Source: Mechercharimyces sp. CAU 1602
GTDB lineage: Bacteria; Bacillota; Bacilli; Thermoactinomycetales; JANTPT01
Direction: 5' to 3'
DNA length: 64,000 nucleotides
Assembly (NCBI RefSeq): GCF_024753565.1
Contig: NZ_JANTPT010000001.1
Location: 1,507,969 to 1,571,968 of the forward strand
Both the position numbers and the translations under genes were made by a program. The first letter of the stretch is position 1. Every line of letters starts with the position of its first letter. The notes under the pieces are model-generated. The model was given only the letters and a program-made list of their open reading frames with translations. It was not told where the DNA came from and made no database searches. Shown here piece after piece: positions 32,857 through 43,009 of the stretch.

Positions 32857-34613
32857 TTTGTTTTCGCCCCCTCTTTCGCCACATCATAACGACGTGGACG
32901 TGGTTTGATGAGCGACGTATCTACATCTTCATAAGAAAGGTCTGGTCCCGCAGCAGTCCACTTCGCTTTCGTCGTCTTGAGGAAGTTTTCGTCATCGCGC
33001 TCTGGGAATTCTGGCTTATAGTGTGCACCACGACTTTCATTTCGATTAAGCGCACCCAACGTAACCACACGAGCCAACTCTAACATATTCCATAAGTGGC
33101 GTGTAAACTGGGCCCCTTGGTTGCTCCAGCGAGTGGTATCAGTCATATTGATACGCTTATACCGTTGCATCAACTCTTGAATCTTTTCATCCGTCTTCTG
33201 TAAGCGGTCATTATGACGCACAACCGTCACATTATCCGTCATCCATTCGCCTAGCTCTTTATGAATTTTATAAGCATTTTCATCTCCGTCCATCTTCAAG
33301 AGGTCTGCAAATTTAGCTTGATGCTCTTTTGCTTTCCCTTCAAAAAGAGTAGATGGGAGATCTTGTGAAGATTTATCTAGCCCACGCGCGTATTCGATCG
33401 CTTTCGGCCCTGCTACCATCCCACCATATATACAAGAAAGCAGCGAGTTGGCACCAAGGCGGTTCCCACCATGGTACTGGTACTCACACTCTCCAGCTGC
33501 AAACAGCCCTGGAATATTGGTTTGCTGATCGTAGTCTACCCACAGACCACCCATGGAGTAATGTACAGCAGGGAAGATTTTCATCGGTACTTTCCGGGGA
33601 TCTTCACCCATGAATTTTTCATAAATCTCAATAATGCCACCTAACTTGATGTCTAGCTCTTTTGGATCCTTATGTGAAAGGTCGAGGAAAACCACATTTT
33701 CTCCGTTTACCCCTAATTTTTGATCCACACAAACGCTAAAGATAGCACGTGTGGCGATATCACGAGGAACCAGGTTTCCATAGGATGGATACATCTCCTC
33801 TAGGAAGTACCATGGTTTTCCATCTTTATATGTCCAAACTCGTCCACCTTCACCCCGAGCTGACTCTGACATGAGACGAAGCTTATCATCACCAGGAATA
33901 GCTGTAGGATGAACCTGAATAAATTCACCGTTAGCATAGTACACTCCTTGCTGATAAAGTGCACTCGCTGCCGTCCCTGTGTTAATCATAGAGTTGGTTG
34001 TCTTACCGAAAATAATCCCTGGTCCACCTGTAGCCATGATAACCGCATCCGCAGGGAATGAATGAATTTCGCTTGAACGCATATCTTGCGCCAAAATCCC
34101 ACGACAGCGACCTTCATCGTCTAAAATAGCTTCAAGGAAATCCCAATGTTCATATTTCGTCACACGCCCCTCTACTTCCCAGCGGCGGGCTTGCTCGTCC
34201 AATGCATACAGGAGTTGTTGTCCGGTCGTAGCACCTGCAAAAGCGGTGCGATGATGCTTTGTTCCACCAAAACGTCGAAAATCAAGCAATCCCTCAGGTG
34301 TACGGCTAAAAGGTACACCCATACGATCCATCAAATAGATAATACCAGGTGCCGCCTCTGCCATCGCTTTAACAGGCGGTTGGTTTGCAAGAAAGTCTCC
34401 ACCATATATGGTATCGTCAAAATGTTCCCAAGGAGAATCTCCTTCTCCTTTGGTATTAACCGCTCCATTGATGCCGCCTTGTGCACACACTGAGTGTGAG
34501 CGTCGTACGGGCACCAAGGAAAATAGCTCTACATCTGCACCTGCCTCGGCTGCTTTCACTGTTGCCATCAAGCCGGCGAGTCCGCCACCGACGACAATAA
34601 TTTTTTCACTCAT
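32853..34613 (-). CDS. sdhA: Succinate dehydrogenase flavoprotein subunit
   Basis: 586 residues. FAD-binding 'IVVGGGLAGLMATVKAAEAG' at the N-terminus; 'HSVCAQGGINGA' around the flavin-linking region; the active-site block 'HPTAIPGDDKLRLMSESARGEGG' with the catalytic Arg; and 'HYSMGGLWVDYDQQTNIPGLFAAGE'. It oxidises succinate to fumarate at the cytosolic face of the membrane, in the TCA cycle. Lies between sdhC (17 bp) and sdhB (overlap). The length matches Gram-positive SdhA. Confidence 0.97.
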   Translation of the reverse strand: MSEKIIVVGGGLAGLMATVKAAEAGADVELFSLVPVRRSHSVCAQGGINGAVNTKGEGDSPWEHFDDTIYGGDFLANQPPVKAMAEAAPGIIYLMDRMGVPFSRTPEGLLDFRRFGGTKHHRTAFAGATTGQQLLYALDEQARRWEVEGRVTKYEHWDFLEAILDDEGRCRGILAQDMRSSEIHSFPADAVIMATGGPGIIFGKTTNSMINTGTAASALYQQGVYYANGEFIQVHPTAIPGDDKLRLMSESARGEGGRVWTYKDGKPWYFLEEMYPSYGNLVPRDIATRAIFSVCVDQKLGVNGENVVFLDLSHKDPKELDIKLGGIIEIYEKFMGEDPRKVPMKIFPAVHYSMGGLWVDYDQQTNIPGLFAAGECEYQYHGGNRLGANSLLSCIYGGMVAGPKAIEYARGLDKSSQDLPSTLFEGKAKEHQAKFADLLKMDGDENAYKIHKELGEWMTDNVTVVRHNDRLQKTDEKIQELMQRYKRINMTDTTRWSNQGAQFTRHLWNMLELARVVTLGALNRNESRGAHYKPEFPERDDENFLKTTKAKWTAAGPDLSYEDVDTSLIKPRPRRYDVAKEGAKTK

Positions 34614-34630
34614 CTAGCAGTGCCCTCCTT

Positions 34631-35281
34631 TTATCGCTGCGCCAATTGTTTTGTGAATTCTGGATCGACGAAGGCAAACAGGGCGCTCACCCCTAAGTAG
34701 GAGACAACGAAAAATACCGCAATCCATACGAAGGTCGAAACCCGTTGCGAACGCGGTCCCACTGTAATGCCCCAGCTAACTAAGAATGACCACATGCCAT
34801 TACTAAAGTGGAAGACAGCCGCGATCAAACCAATAATGTATAAAATAAATGTGAGATCATTACTTAAAAGCTCTGCTGTATGTCCTGCCAATTCACTCGC
34901 TGTAAAACCTTGGAGTAGTAATTGTATGCGTGTCTCCCAGACGTGCCAACTCACAAAAACCAAGGTAATAACGCCTGTTACCCGTTGCAACATAAACATT
35001 ACATTGCGAAAGTATCCGTAATTGGTAACGTTGTTTTTCGCTGTAAATGCGATATAAAGCCCATATACCCCATGATACAACAATGGTAAAAAGATGAAAA
35101 AGACCTCAAACACCCATAAAAAAGGAATTTCCCACAGGCTATTCACCTTCTCTACGAACACGTCCGCACCACGGGTTGCATACCAGTTCGTCAGTAAATG
35201 CTCCACCAAAAAAAAGCCGACCGGAATCACACCCAACAATGAATGTAGCCGACGACTAAAAAAACTAACTTGCTTACTCAT
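34631..35281 (-). CDS. sdhC: Succinate dehydrogenase cytochrome b558 subunit
   Basis: 216 residues, five transmembrane helices, the single-polypeptide di-haem anchor of the B. subtilis type. Axial-ligand His candidates are in 'RRLHSLLGVIPVGFFLVEHLLTNW', 'LLYHGVYG', 'VFVSWHVWETR' and 'AVFHFSNGMWSF'. Start ATG 35281 behind GGGGGGCG; a 7-residue upstream extension is unlikely. First gene of sdhCAB. The upstream 300 bp should hold the promoter. Confidence 0.95.
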   Translation of the reverse strand: MSKQVSFFSRRLHSLLGVIPVGFFLVEHLLTNWYATRGADVFVEKVNSLWEIPFLWVFEVFFIFLPLLYHGVYGLYIAFTAKNNVTNYGYFRNVMFMLQRVTGVITLVFVSWHVWETRIQLLLQGFTASELAGHTAELLSNDLTFILYIIGLIAAVFHFSNGMWSFLVSWGITVGPRSQRVSTFVWIAVFFVVSYLGVSALFAFVDPEFTKQLAQR

Positions 35282-35584
35282 GAAACGCCCCCCATAACCC
35301 AATTAAAATGTCATCGTTATACCCTCATAAGCGAAACCCGTCCATATCCACTTGTTACAGGATTCCACTGTACTACAAGGGAGACTACTATATTCCACAA
35401 CATCAATTGTACTCCCAATTCGACAAAAGCGTCAAGCATCGACAAAGCAGTTCCCACACCCTTAAAAAGTACTTGTTTCTAGCCTGTTCGAACCGTATCC
35501 TTTCTATTCTTTTCTTGATTCTTCTCCTCAGCAAAAAGCTGAGATCAGGTTTGATCTCAGCTTTTTGCCAGTTTCGCATATGAA
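35282..35584. other. sdh promoter region and bidirectional terminator
   Basis: The hairpin AAAAAGCTGAGATC - aggttt - GATCTCAGCTTTTT (35,535-35,568) ends the SCP2 gene on the minus strand. The remainder, AT-rich and without ORF, leads into sdhC. Confidence 0.7.
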
Positions 35585-35908
35585 CTACTGGTAATTTTTC
35601 AAGATAGATTGCAATTTCATGGCCAATGACAAGTCACCATCAATCTTCAGCTTTCCACTCATAAATGCCATCGTTGGGTTTAACTCTCCTTGCACCAACT
35701 TAGCAAAGTTCTTCTCCGATAAACGCATCGTACACTGCGCATCGAGGGGAGTTCCTTCATATTGCTCTGCCTTACCGTCGGCAAATTGGATTTGATAGGT
35801 ACCTCCCTCATCCAGATCAAATTGATAAATTGCATTTACCCCTTGAATACCTTCTGGATTTTCGTTTACTTTTTGTGTCAGTTCAGCAAATACACTGCTA
35901 ATCTCCAT
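35585..35908 (-). CDS. SCP2 sterol-binding domain protein
   Basis: 107 residues from the ATG at 35908 (AGGGAGG upstream). A single SCP2 fold: 'YQFDLDEGGTYQIQFADGKAEQYEGTPLDAQCTMRLSEKNFAKLVQGELNPTMAFMSGKLKIDGDLSLAMKLQ', here recognised by 'NPTMAFMSGKLKIDGD'. Binds lipids or acyl-CoA in its hydrophobic cavity. Its neighbourhood (etf, lcfA, sdh) fits lipid metabolism, but no partner can be named. Confidence 0.9.
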   Translation of the reverse strand: MEISSVFAELTQKVNENPEGIQGVNAIYQFDLDEGGTYQIQFADGKAEQYEGTPLDAQCTMRLSEKNFAKLVQGELNPTMAFMSGKLKIDGDLSLAMKLQSILKNYQ

Positions 35909-36253
35909 ATCTATGTATCCTCCCTTAGCTTGGACTTCGTCCATCCCCAAAGCAATGAACCGTCCTTCACTTCAACTAATGATATGGCGAAAAAATCCTC
36001 GTTGTCAAGGATCAACGCCCATCGGATCCATTATAAAGACAAACCGAACCCACAACCATTATACTAAAAATTCGGTCTGATTGCACTTCATTTTTAGTGA
36101 GAGTGATTTTACGCCCAACCGTTCTTCAAACCTTATCCATCAAATCTTAACTAGCATTTGCAAGAAGTTCCCGATATAATGGGTACAATAGCAGGTAAAT
36201 CATGAATCTCATCTACAAATATGAGATCAGATGCTATGTAGGAGGTCTTTTAT
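35909..36253. other. Divergent promoter region between the SCP2 gene and tatA
   Basis: About 345 bp with no supported gene. AGGAGG at 36,240-36,245 is the tatA ribosome binding site. No operator recognised. Confidence 0.35.
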
Positions 36254-36448
36254 ATGTTACCAAACATTGGAGTACCAGGGCTGATCCTTATCTTGGTCGT
36301 TGCCCTCATCATTTTCGGTCCCAGTAAGCTCCCTGAATTGGGTCGTGCTACAGGTCGGACATTAAAAGAGTTTAAAGACTCCGTCTCCGGACTCTCTGAA
36401 GATAAATCTGAGAGTCAAGCAGACGATACGAAGAAAGTCAAATCATAA
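36254..36448 (+). CDS. tatA: Twin-arginine translocase TatA/E
   Basis: 64 residues: a short N-terminal transmembrane helix ('[21 protein letters not shown]' region), the FGPxKLPELG hinge, an amphipathic helix and a charged tail. Forms the Tat protein-conducting complex with TatC for folded proteins. No tatC is nearby. RBS TAGGAGG. Terminator follows. Confidence 0.95.
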   Translation: MLPNIGVPGLILILVVALIIFGPSKLPELGRATGRTLKEFKDSVSGLSEDKSESQADDTKKVKS

Positions 36449-36451
36449 AAC

Positions 36452-36487
36452 AAGCACCCACAGCTTTAAAAGGGCTGTGGGTGTTTT
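36452..36487. terminator. Bidirectional terminator between tatA and uvrC
   Basis: AAGCACCCACAGC - tttaaaag - GGCTGTGGGTGTTTTTT, between two convergent genes. Confidence 0.8.
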
Positions 36488-38260
36488 TTATTTATTAAGT
36501 GTCGCAATAATCTCACGTGCTAATTTATCTCCGATTCCAGCTTCGCGATACTCGTTTATACTCCCTTTAGCCATCTTTTCAATAGAACCAAAGTGTTGAA
36601 AGAGGAGGCGCTTTCGTTTTTCCCCTATACCTGGAATGGAGTCTAATTGAGAGGTGATCATCGCTTTGCTGCGGGTTTGACGGTGGAAAGATATAGCAAA
36701 CCGATGTACTTCTTCCTGCACTCGTTGCAGCAAATAAAACCCTTGTGACCCCCGCTTTAATGCTACAGGCTCTGGAGGATCCCCAAAGAGAAGACGTGCC
36801 GTCTGATGGCGATCATCCTTTACCATGCCCCCAACCGGAATGTATAAACCAAGTTCATTTTCCAATACATCTAACGCTGCCCCCATCTGTCCTTTTCCTC
36901 CATCAATCAATATCAAATCAGGCAAGGGAAGGTCTTCTTTCAAAACACGTGTGTAACGCCGGCGAATCACTTCCCTCATCGTATCTACATCATCCGCTTT
37001 TCTTTCTGAACGGATTTTAAATTTCCGATATTCTTTTTTAGCTGGCTTCCCATCTAAAAAAGTAATCATCGCAGACACCGGCGATGTTCCTTGGATATTG
37101 GAGTTGTCAAAAGCCTCAATCCGACGAGGTAGACCAATGCTGATTGACTCCGCCAATTCCTGCATCGCTTGCTCTGTTCGTGCTTGATCTTTCTCCATCA
37201 GTTGAAAACGCTCTTCAAGCGCGATTTGGGCATTTTGCGTCGCCATTTCCACCAGTTGTTTCTTTAGACCTCGTTGAGGGACATGCACTTTCACCGTGTC
37301 TAACCACGCTGAGAGCAACGAATGATCTACCCCTTGCGGAAGATGAATTTCTCGAGGTAATGAGGGAGCACTATGATAAAACTGTGTAACATAAGAAAGA
37401 AAATCTTCCTCCGGCTCATTGTAGTGCGGGAAGATAGAAACATCACGCTCGATCAATTTCCCCTGTCTACTGAAAAAAACTTGTACACACATCCACCCTT
37501 TGGCTGAAGCATACCCAAATGCATCCCGATCCACTCGATCAGCAAAATCCATGTGTTGCTTATGCATAATCGCTTCAATATGCGAAATCGTATCACGATA
37601 CTCCTTTGCCTGTTCATACTGCAACCCTGCAGCGGCTTCCTCCATTTTGGTTTGTAAATCTTGCTGTACCTCTTTATAACCACCATTAAGGAAGCGAATA
37701 ATTTGACTTGTCATCTCTTCATAGGTTTCCTCTGCCACAGGAAATTCACATGGGGCCACACATTGCTCCAGATGATAATACAAACAAACTCGCTTCGGTA
37801 ATGTGCGGCATTTGCGTAGAGGATACAAGCGGTCTAGTAACTTTTTTGTCTGTTGTGCTGCCCCGGCGTTCGGGTATGGTCCAAAATATCGCGAGCCATC
37901 TTTTTTTACTTTACGGGTCACTTCTAAACGGGGATGTTTTTCTTTGGTTAATCGAATATACGGATACGATTTATCATCTTTTAGCATCACGTTATATCGG
38001 GGTCGATGTTTTTTAATTAAATTACACTCTAAAAGAAGCGCATCTAAGTTACTAGCAGTAACAATATATTCAAAATCGACAATATCTATCACCATCCGCT
38101 GTGTCTTCGCATCATGGCTGCCTGTAAAATAGGAACGAACACGGCTACGTAACGATTTCGCTTTCCCCACATAAATGATCTCCCGTTCCTTATTTTTCAT
38201 TAAATAACACCCTGGCTGATCAGGTAGTAGTGACAATTTATGCTTCAATTGGTCAACCAT
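36488..38260 (-). CDS. uvrC: Excinuclease ABC subunit C
   Basis: 590 residues, full-length. N-terminal GIY-YIG nuclease ('[25 protein letters not shown]'), a UVR domain at about 200-235 ('[20 protein letters not shown]') for UvrB contact, the RNase H-like C-terminal nuclease ('[18 protein letters not shown]', '[15 protein letters not shown]') and a C-terminal tandem HhH ('[21 protein letters not shown]'). It makes the 3' and 5' incisions in nucleotide excision repair. Position next to trxA/etf and sdh is like B. subtilis. RBS AAGGAGG. Confidence 0.97.
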   Translation of the reverse strand: MVDQLKHKLSLLPDQPGCYLMKNKEREIIYVGKAKSLRSRVRSYFTGSHDAKTQRMVIDIVDFEYIVTASNLDALLLECNLIKKHRPRYNVMLKDDKSYPYIRLTKEKHPRLEVTRKVKKDGSRYFGPYPNAGAAQQTKKLLDRLYPLRKCRTLPKRVCLYYHLEQCVAPCEFPVAEETYEEMTSQIIRFLNGGYKEVQQDLQTKMEEAAAGLQYEQAKEYRDTISHIEAIMHKQHMDFADRVDRDAFGYASAKGWMCVQVFFSRQGKLIERDVSIFPHYNEPEEDFLSYVTQFYHSAPSLPREIHLPQGVDHSLLSAWLDTVKVHVPQRGLKKQLVEMATQNAQIALEERFQLMEKDQARTEQAMQELAESISIGLPRRIEAFDNSNIQGTSPVSAMITFLDGKPAKKEYRKFKIRSERKADDVDTMREVIRRRYTRVLKEDLPLPDLILIDGGKGQMGAALDVLENELGLYIPVGGMVKDDRHQTARLLFGDPPEPVALKRGSQGFYLLQRVQEEVHRFAISFHRQTRSKAMITSQLDSIPGIGEKRKRLLFQHFGSIEKMAKGSINEYREAGIGDKLAREIIATLNK

Positions 38261-38379
38261 CGTAAATTCCTCCTTAACCGAACGTATATGCGTTTACAAA
38301 CCCCTATTTATTCTATACCATGGAAACAGGAAAAACTGTTTTTTGTCTATTTTACATAAACGAGGAGGAGATTCTCTCA

Positions 38380-39723
38380 ATGTCTACATACTTTCGATTG
38401 TTAGGAAAGCATGGTTTTAAAATATGGGCTAGCTTATTTGTCGGCTCTATCATTGGTGGCATCATATTAGCCATTTTTTTACTCATTGGAGGATTAGCAT
38501 TTGGAGCAGGTGCTGCTACCACGGCGGTTGAATTAGGAGAGGCTATTAATACCGCTACTAGCACAGGACAAAATTTAGATACGCTTGCACTCACACAAAG
38601 TGTAAGTCCAGGATTTATCACTGGTTTGCTCGTATTCATCCTCTTTGCAGCACTGGGGATCACTATTGTATCTACCTTTAACTCAGCTGGCACTATTGGG
38701 ATGATCACAGAGCCCGTCTATACCAATCAATCTCGCTTTGGAGCCTATTTTTCGTATGGATTCCGCTACTTTTTTAAAATATTATTCCAGAATATCCTTA
38801 TCTCCTTGCCCATATTTCTATTTTATATAATCGTTACTTTAACGTGGCAAGGTCCTACTATGCTGGCTATACTCGTCACGTTCATCTTTACGATTGTCAT
38901 TTTCTTATATGTTTTGATGATCATGCATGCACCCATTATTATGATGGCAGATCGGAAAGGAATGTGGCAGTCAATCGTATTATCTAGCCGCCTCTTTTTC
39001 AACTCTTTTGGTCAGGTATTCCTTTCCTATCTTACCATGCTCGCAATAGCACTATGTGCATTTATTGTATCATTCCTATTTGAACTTATCGCCACTCTCC
39101 TTAAAGACGCGCTAGCAATTGTTTTTCTAATTGCTTTTACTCAACTATTGGTCTTGCTATTCTTCCATGTGGCCGCTTATATGGCACTCATTTACCGCTA
39201 CCGTTATAAATTGAGCCCCATTATCAGCGGTCCAACAAATGGACCGAATACCTCTCAGGTACAGGTCCCTCTACAAACACCGTCAAATCCATCAACACCA
39301 TCAACACCATCAACACCATCATTACAACAACGAGAGCCTGTCGCACCTCCTGTACAAGGATTTATACAGGATCAAGAAGCAGCTCCTTCCTTTTCTCCTC
39401 ACATCAGAATACAAAGTGCGGACGAACGGTCGGGAAGCCCTTCACCACAAACTCCAGTTCCACCAGCTCCCGCACCGCAGCAACAACGGAAAGAAAATCA
39501 TTCCGAACAAGCGCAAGGATCATCACAGCCTAACATTCCTACATTCCAGCACTTCCATTATCCAGATGAGAATGAAGCGCACGTTAAAAAAGAGGTGGAG
39601 CAAGCACCCGTACACCCAAATAAACCGGTGGAGAAAAGAGAGTCAACCTCAGCTGAAACATCCTTTCCCACCTTTTCATACGATGAGTCTGCTGCCAGTA
39701 AGGAGGAGAATCAAAATGACTAA
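38380..39723 (+). CDS. Multi-pass membrane protein with Pro-rich tail, paralogue 1
   Basis: 447 residues from the ATG at 38380 (GAGGAGGAG upstream). About six hydrophobic segments in residues 10-275, with the family marks 'FRLLGKHGFKIWASLFVGSI' at the N-terminus, 'LMIMHAPIIMMADRKGMWQSIVLSSRLFFNSFGQVF' and 'YRYRYKL'. Residues about 280-447 are a disordered Pro/Ser/Gln-rich cytosolic tail, including STPSTPSTPS encoded by three 9-bp repeats (39,288-39,318). Three paralogues lie in the window (39790, 49814, 50992). No family name recognised; function unknown. Confidence 0.75.
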   Translation: MSTYFRLLGKHGFKIWASLFVGSIIGGIILAIFLLIGGLAFGAGAATTAVELGEAINTATSTGQNLDTLALTQSVSPGFITGLLVFILFAALGITIVSTFNSAGTIGMITEPVYTNQSRFGAYFSYGFRYFFKILFQNILISLPIFLFYIIVTLTWQGPTMLAILVTFIFTIVIFLYVLMIMHAPIIMMADRKGMWQSIVLSSRLFFNSFGQVFLSYLTMLAIALCAFIVSFLFELIATLLKDALAIVFLIAFTQLLVLLFFHVAAYMALIYRYRYKLSPIISGPTNGPNTSQVQVPLQTPSNPSTPSTPSTPSLQQREPVAPPVQGFIQDQEAAPSFSPHIRIQSADERSGSPSPQTPVPPAPAPQQQRKENHSEQAQGSSQPNIPTFQHFHYPDENEAHVKKEVEQAPVHPNKPVEKRESTSAETSFPTFSYDESAASKEENQND

Positions 39724-39789
39724 CACGATTTAAAAACCTCTCATACGTACTATAATAAGCATTACACTTTAAGAAGGAGATATGCTCTA

Positions 39790-40677
39790 ATGAACACTTA
39801 TTTTAATCTACTACGCCGCCAGGGCCTTCATTTATGGCTCAGCTTCCTACTAGGGAGCATTGCTACGCAGGTGATCCTCAGTATTGCATTCATTTTCATC
39901 GGTGTTTTAGGAGTCATGACAATCGGCTTCGCCTATGCTTCTGATTTTGAAGAGATCTTCAATAACTCAGATCTTCGCCTCACCATAGATGCATTGGTTA
40001 ACTTTCTTGTAAGTACCCCCTCATTTATAATCACGATTATTATTTTCATCCTGGTATTAAGTGCGATCTCGCTCATCCCTTCCAGCTTTTTAAAGGCTGG
40101 AATGTATGGCTTGGTCAACAAGACTGTAAACGGGGAGAAAGCAAATATAAACACTTTTTTTGCTCAAGGAATAAAATGGGTTTGGCACATGGTGCTACAA
40201 GGGCTACTAATTTTTCTATTATATCTTCCCTTGTTTTTGTTCTCACTTGTTCCCATCTTTCTTATTATCGGAGGAGCCATCGCCGCCCCTATCCTTCTCT
40301 TCTTAATGATTTTTTTCATCCAGCTAATGATGTGGATCGGGCTTATGCATGCGCCCATTATGATGATAGCGGAAGACGTATCTCCATGGACAGCTATCAA
40401 AGGCTCATTCTCTCTTTTTTTCCGCTCGATGGGTAAAGTTTTCGGCTCCGTTCTTTCAGTCATCGGGATTTCCGTGCTATTTATGCTTCCGCTTCTTATC
40501 ATCACCGTTGTTTTATCCATTCTATTGAGCACTTCCTCTGAGGAAGCGATGGGCATAGGTAATTTACTCATACAAATGATCTCCATGCTTTATCAATATA
40601 CTGTCATCCCTTTCATGCAGGTGATGACTACCCTCGCTATCGTTCTCCGCTACAAATTATATCTGACTAAATCCTAA
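39790..40677 (+). CDS. Multi-pass membrane protein, paralogue 2
   Basis: 295 residues, about six hydrophobic helices and no tail. 'FNLLRRQGLHLWLSFLLGSI', 'IGLMHAPIMMIAEDVSPWTAIKGSFSLFFRSMGKVFGSVL' and terminal 'LRYKLYLTKS' align with paralogue 1, 66 bp upstream. AAGGAGA before the ATG. Probably co-transcribed with paralogue 1. A bidirectional terminator follows. Function unknown. Confidence 0.75.
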   Translation: MNTYFNLLRRQGLHLWLSFLLGSIATQVILSIAFIFIGVLGVMTIGFAYASDFEEIFNNSDLRLTIDALVNFLVSTPSFIITIIIFILVLSAISLIPSSFLKAGMYGLVNKTVNGEKANINTFFAQGIKWVWHMVLQGLLIFLLYLPLFLFSLVPIFLIIGGAIAAPILLFLMIFFIQLMMWIGLMHAPIMMIAEDVSPWTAIKGSFSLFFRSMGKVFGSVLSVIGISVLFMLPLLIITVVLSILLSTSSEEAMGIGNLLIQMISMLYQYTVIPFMQVMTTLAIVLRYKLYLTKS

Positions 40678-40713
40678 CAAAAAGACGCTTCCTCACTCTG
40701 GAAGCGTCTTTTT
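40678..40713. terminator. Bidirectional terminator between paralogue 2 and trxA
   Basis: ACAAAAAGACGCTTCC - tcactct - GGAAGCGTCTTTTTGT. Confidence 0.85.
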
Positions 40714-40738
40714 GTAGCCTTAAACGTAACAACTATAT

Positions 40739-41062
40739 TTAGATATGATCGTTAATCCATTCTTGCAGCTGCTCTTTTGGTAGGAAACCGGACATTTTAT
40801 TAACCATTTGACCGTCTTTAAAGAGCATCAAGGTTGGAATGCTCATCACACCATAACGACCAGAAATATCTGGGTTTTCATCCACATTGATCTTAGCGAT
40901 GGTTAATTGATTCCCCATCTCAGCATCCAGTTCTTCCAAGACTGGCGCCAACATCTTACACGGACCACACCATGGTGCCCAAAAATCGACGAGCACAGCA
41001 CCTGTACCTGCCGATTCAACTTGTTCATTAAAGGATTGATCTGTCACTTCAATAATAGCCAT
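40739..41062 (-). CDS. trxA: Thioredoxin
   Basis: 107 residues, the canonical thioredoxin fold with active site 'FWAPWCGPCKMLAP' and cis-Pro in 'VMSIPTLMLFKDG'. Reduces cytosolic disulfides with TrxB. Lies downstream of etfA with a terminator (41,163-41,199) between them, so it is separately transcribed. The order etfB-etfA-trxA is as in B. subtilis. Confidence 0.97.
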   Translation of the reverse strand: MAIIEVTDQSFNEQVESAGTGAVLVDFWAPWCGPCKMLAPVLEELDAEMGNQLTIAKINVDENPDISGRYGVMSIPTLMLFKDGQMVNKMSGFLPKEQLQEWINDHI

Positions 41063-41162
41063 TCTCCATCCTCCTTCAAGTCAATCGCTTACCGCATCCT
41101 CAGTATACCACTGATAACATAAAAGTTCCAAGTACTTCGTGACACGAAATAATAGGTAATCA

Positions 41163-41199
41163 AAAAAACGAAGGAGCAAAATGGTGCCCCTTCGTTTTT
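41163..41199 (-). terminator. etfA terminator
   Basis: AAAAACGAAGGAGCA - aaat - GGTGCCCCTTCGTTTTT with an A/T tail. Confidence 0.8.
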
Positions 41200-41231
41200 C
41201 CCTTCATCGAAGAGAATCAATCCTTATGGAC

Positions 41232-42215
41232 TTAGCTATCTGCTAATACTTTTTTTAGCTCTTCAGTCAGCATAGGCACTACATCGAAAAGGTCACCTAC
41301 AATCCCGTAGTCAGCTACATTGAAGATAGTAGCTTCTGGATCTTTGTTGATGGCAACAATAATTTTCGAATTGGACATCCCTGCCAAGTGTTGAATCGCA
41401 CCGGAAATTCCGCAAGCTATATAAAGATCCGGGGTAACTACTTTCCCTGTTTGTCCAATTTGCAAGGCATAGTCACAATAACCAGCGTCAGCTGCACCAC
41501 GGGATGCACCTACAGCGCCACCCAGTACATCTGCTAACTCTTGTAGTGGCTTAAAACCATCTTCGCTTTTTACCCCACGACCACCCGAGACGATCACACG
41601 CGCTTCGGAAAGATCTACACCATCGGTAGACTTACGCACAACCTCTTTCACGATGGTACGAAGAGATTCTGCAGCGATCGTGACAGATAGCTCTTCCACT
41701 TCTGCGCTACGGCTCGTGTCTGGTTCGCCAGCGGCGATATTGTTAGGGCGCAACGTAGCGAAAATGATTCCTTCTTTCGCTGCTTTCTTCATGAATGCTT
41801 TCCCAGCATAGATTGGACGAGTGAAGACAACTTTGTCTCCCTCCACTTCCATTCCTGTGCAGTCGGACATCAATCCCAAGTTAAGACGAGCTGCGATCCG
41901 TGGACTCACGTCACGACCAACTGCGGTATGTCCAGTCAAAATCATATCTGGCTTCACATGCTCAATCACTTCGCGCAAAGCTTGAAAATATGCATCCGTC
42001 GTATACTGATCAAGAATTTCATTTTCAACTACAACCACTTTATCTGCACCGTAATGTGCCAGTTGGTCAACTAATTCTTTACCTTTGGTACCAAATACAG
42101 TAGCGGTTACGGTTCCGCCCGCTGCTGCTTGCGTTGCGGCCGCCAAAGATTCTAGGGTTACGTTCCGTAAGCCCCCATCACGAACATCTGCTAATACCAG
42201 TACGTTTTTGCTCAT
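41232..42215 (-). CDS. etfA: Electron transfer flavoprotein alpha subunit
   Basis: 327 residues. N-terminal alpha/beta domain, then the FAD-binding C-terminal domain with 'VIVSGGRGVKSEDGFKPLQELADVLGGAVGASRGAADAGY', here marked by GGRGVKS, and 'LYIACGISGAIQHLAGM', 'IVAINKDPEATIF'. With EtfB it carries electrons from acyl-CoA dehydrogenases to the quinone pool. Downstream of etfB by 20 bp. Confidence 0.97.
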   Translation of the reverse strand: MSKNVLVLADVRDGGLRNVTLESLAAATQAAAGGTVTATVFGTKGKELVDQLAHYGADKVVVVENEILDQYTTDAYFQALREVIEHVKPDMILTGHTAVGRDVSPRIAARLNLGLMSDCTGMEVEGDKVVFTRPIYAGKAFMKKAAKEGIIFATLRPNNIAAGEPDTSRSAEVEELSVTIAAESLRTIVKEVVRKSTDGVDLSEARVIVSGGRGVKSEDGFKPLQELADVLGGAVGASRGAADAGYCDYALQIGQTGKVVTPDLYIACGISGAIQHLAGMSNSKIIVAINKDPEATIFNVADYGIVGDLFDVVPMLTEELKKVLADS

Positions 42216-42235
42216 CGGTTCTGGTCCCCCTATTT

Positions 42236-43009
42236 TTATATCACTTTTGCTTCCGTGCGCAACAATTGAACCAATTCATTTACTTGATCGTTCAATTCAC
42301 CTTCCAGTATCTTTCCTTCGCCTTTTTCTGGTGGTAATGAAATTTCCAGGATTTCCGTTTTAGCCGCCACTTCGTCTTCATCAAGATCTAATTCATCCCA
42401 ATCGACACTTTCAAGCGGTTTCTTTTTCGCTTTCATAATCCCTTGCAAAGAAGGGTAACGAGGATCGTTTAATCCTTGTTGTGCTGTCAACAAAATCGGA
42501 AGTGTCGACTCAACATATTCAATATCGCCTTCTACGTCTTTCTCCACTTCTACTTTGTCACCCGAAACAGTCAACTTGGTAATTGTTGAGATATGAGGAA
42601 TATCTAGCAATTCAGCCAAACGAGGACCTACTTGGGCTGAACCGTCGTCAACAGCCATATAACCGCAGAGAATCATATCATATTCTAAATCTTCTTCCTC
42701 GATTAACCCTTTAATCAAGTGAGCATACGAGAATTCATCACCTACGAAATCATCGGTATCAACGATAAACCCTTTGTCTGCTCCCATTGCCATCGCAGTA
42801 CGCAATGCCTGCTCTGCGCGCTCAGGACCAATAGTGATAACCGTTACTTCACCACCGTGCTCCTCTTTCAACTTAATGGCTTCCTCAACGGCATACTCGT
42901 CGTAAGGATTGATGACAAACTCGGCACCTTCCTCACTGATCTTACCGTCTTCAATGACAATCTGTTCTTCGGTGTCAAACGTTTGCTTTAAGCACACCAA
43001 AATATTCAT
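42236..43009 (-). CDS. etfB: Electron transfer flavoprotein beta subunit
   Basis: 257 residues with the ETF beta signature 'DGSAQVGPRLAELL' and 'GGEVTVITIGPERAEQALRTAMAMGAD'. Binds AMP and clamps EtfA. Its start overlaps the fadR stop by 4 bp, so fadR-etfB-etfA is one translationally coupled operon. Confidence 0.97.
   Translation of the reverse strand: MNILVCLKQTFDTEEQIVIEDGKISEEGAEFVINPYDEYAVEEAIKLKEEHGGEVTVITIGPERAEQALRTAMAMGADKGFIVDTDDFVGDEFSYAHLIKGLIEEEDLEYDMILCGYMAVDDGSAQVGPRLAELLDIPHISTITKLTVSGDKVEVEKDVEGDIEYVESTLPILLTAQQGLNDPRYPSLQGIMKAKKKPLESVDWDELDLDEDEVAAKTEILEISLPPEKGEGKILEGELNDQVNELVQLLRTEAKVI

Noticed and set aside
39288-39318. Tandem 9-bp repeats as a CRISPR or regulatory array
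   Set aside because: Three CATCAACAC units without spacers, coding for a STP-rich linker.
39239-39733. 164-codon frame with HHQHHQHH repeats
   Set aside because: It is the out-of-frame reading of the 9-bp repeats and tail of the membrane protein at 38380, which has the RBS and family similarity.
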